The notes below the pieces were generated by a model. The model saw only the letters and a program-made list of their open reading frames with translations, made no database searches and was not told the origin of the DNA. This document shows positions 63,540 to 64,000 of a DNA stretch of 64,000 bases, one piece after another. Source of the DNA: Quillaja saponaria. Lineage: Eukaryota > Streptophyta > Magnoliopsida > Fabales > Quillajaceae. A program made the position numbers and the translations under genes. Location of the stretch: contig CM055605.1 in NCBI GenBank assembly GCA_029379385.1, positions 6,111,001 through 6,175,000 on the forward strand. The letters are read 5' to 3'. How positions within the stretch are numbered: position 1 is the first letter of the stretch; the number at the start of each line of letters is the position of its first letter.

Positions 63540-64000
63540 ACATACTGTAGAATACAACTTGTCTCAAGTTGTTATCAATATATATATATATATACATAGC
63601 CGAAGTTTGATGTAAATTTTCTGTTGCTGCTAAAATTCTTGAGGATGCCATTGCAGCATTAAAAGGAATAACTTCAATTGTTTGTTTAGCTTGTCTTGTA
63701 AAACCATGTAATCCAAGTGTCTGGATAATTGTTGTTTCTGTTGAGTGAGTCATTATCCATCCTTTCTATATATACCTATACTCTTGTTGTAAACCTTCCG
63801 TTTCTTTGCATGTAGAATAGTAATTTGAAAAGTTATTTCATGTTTCTATCTGTGGGCACTGGGCAAAGAGAATGAAAATGTTAGCCATACCCTGTATAAT
63901 TGAAGCAAACTTTATCTTTTTATTATTTTATAAAAAGGGGTTGTAAATAAATGCAAGCTACAACTCTCTTTTATGAAAATAGAGTCAAATTTTATTTCTC
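63540..64000. other. 3' flank of copy 5
   Basis: 3' UTR and flanking sequence nearly identical to 8816-9280 after copy 1, including 'tacatagccgaagtttgatg', and less like the copy 3 flank ('tacattgccaaagtttg'). No further gene begins before the window ends. Since this flank leads into a B copy after copies 1 and 3, the array may continue. Confidence 0.7.

Noticed and set aside
1..64000. CRISPR array, operon, ribosome binding sites or prokaryotic origin
   Set aside because: Intron-rich plant nuclear DNA; no regularly spaced short repeats and no prokaryotic gene organisation.

Overview
This window is AT-rich plant nuclear DNA, most likely from a eudicot. Genes are split into about 24 small exons with GT-AG introns. 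The transposon debris is plant-type: an Au-like SINE, a miniature LTR element with a tRNA-Met primer site, MITEs and an RTE LINE tail. I cannot name the species.

The whole window is one head-to-tail tandem array on the + strand. It holds five paralogues of a leucine-rich-repeat receptor-like kinase of subfamily LRR-VIII-2, the type of Arabidopsis At1g53430, LIK1 and the RKF1 cluster. The domain order is signal peptide, LRRs encoded one per exon, malectin-like domain, transmembrane helix, RD Ser/Thr kinase. I rebuilt all exons by hand from splice sites, reading frame and comparison between copies. Copy 1 (163-8815, 1018 aa), copy 3 (26205-36223, 1014 aa) and copy 5 (54509-63539, 1014 aa) have open frames and all key kinase residues. 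Copy 2 (11032-22188) is a heavily damaged pseudogene. Copy 4 (38713-49938) carries fewer lesions but has a stop just before the kinase catalytic loop.

The copies alternate between two types: A (1, 3, 5) and B (2, 4). Copy 1 to copy 3 and copy 2 to copy 4 lie at near-constant offsets of 27.3-27.7 kb. The block of about 17 kb from exon 3 of copy 1 to exon 16 of copy 2 is repeated from exon 3 of copy 3 to exon 16 of copy 4, so the recent duplication moved a two-gene A+B unit. Both B copies share two old lesions (a 2-nt deletion in exon 3 and a TAG in exon 13) and a shared miniature LTR element in intron 13, all older than the duplication. Copy 2 later became a chimera: its 3' half is A-type and closest to copy 5.

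Intergenic regions (8816-11031, 22189-26204, 36224-38712, 49939-54508) contain no gene I can support. They hold paralogous flanking sequence, a MITE, tandem duplications and a conserved block seen three times upstream of the A genes. The most notable findings are the dimeric duplication and its mosaic junctions, the phase-2 one-exon-one-LRR design that lets the shared B lesions be spliced around, the SINE in a malectin exon, the truncated copy 4 that could act as a decoy receptor, and an uninterrupted 62-G run in intron 19 of copy 3.
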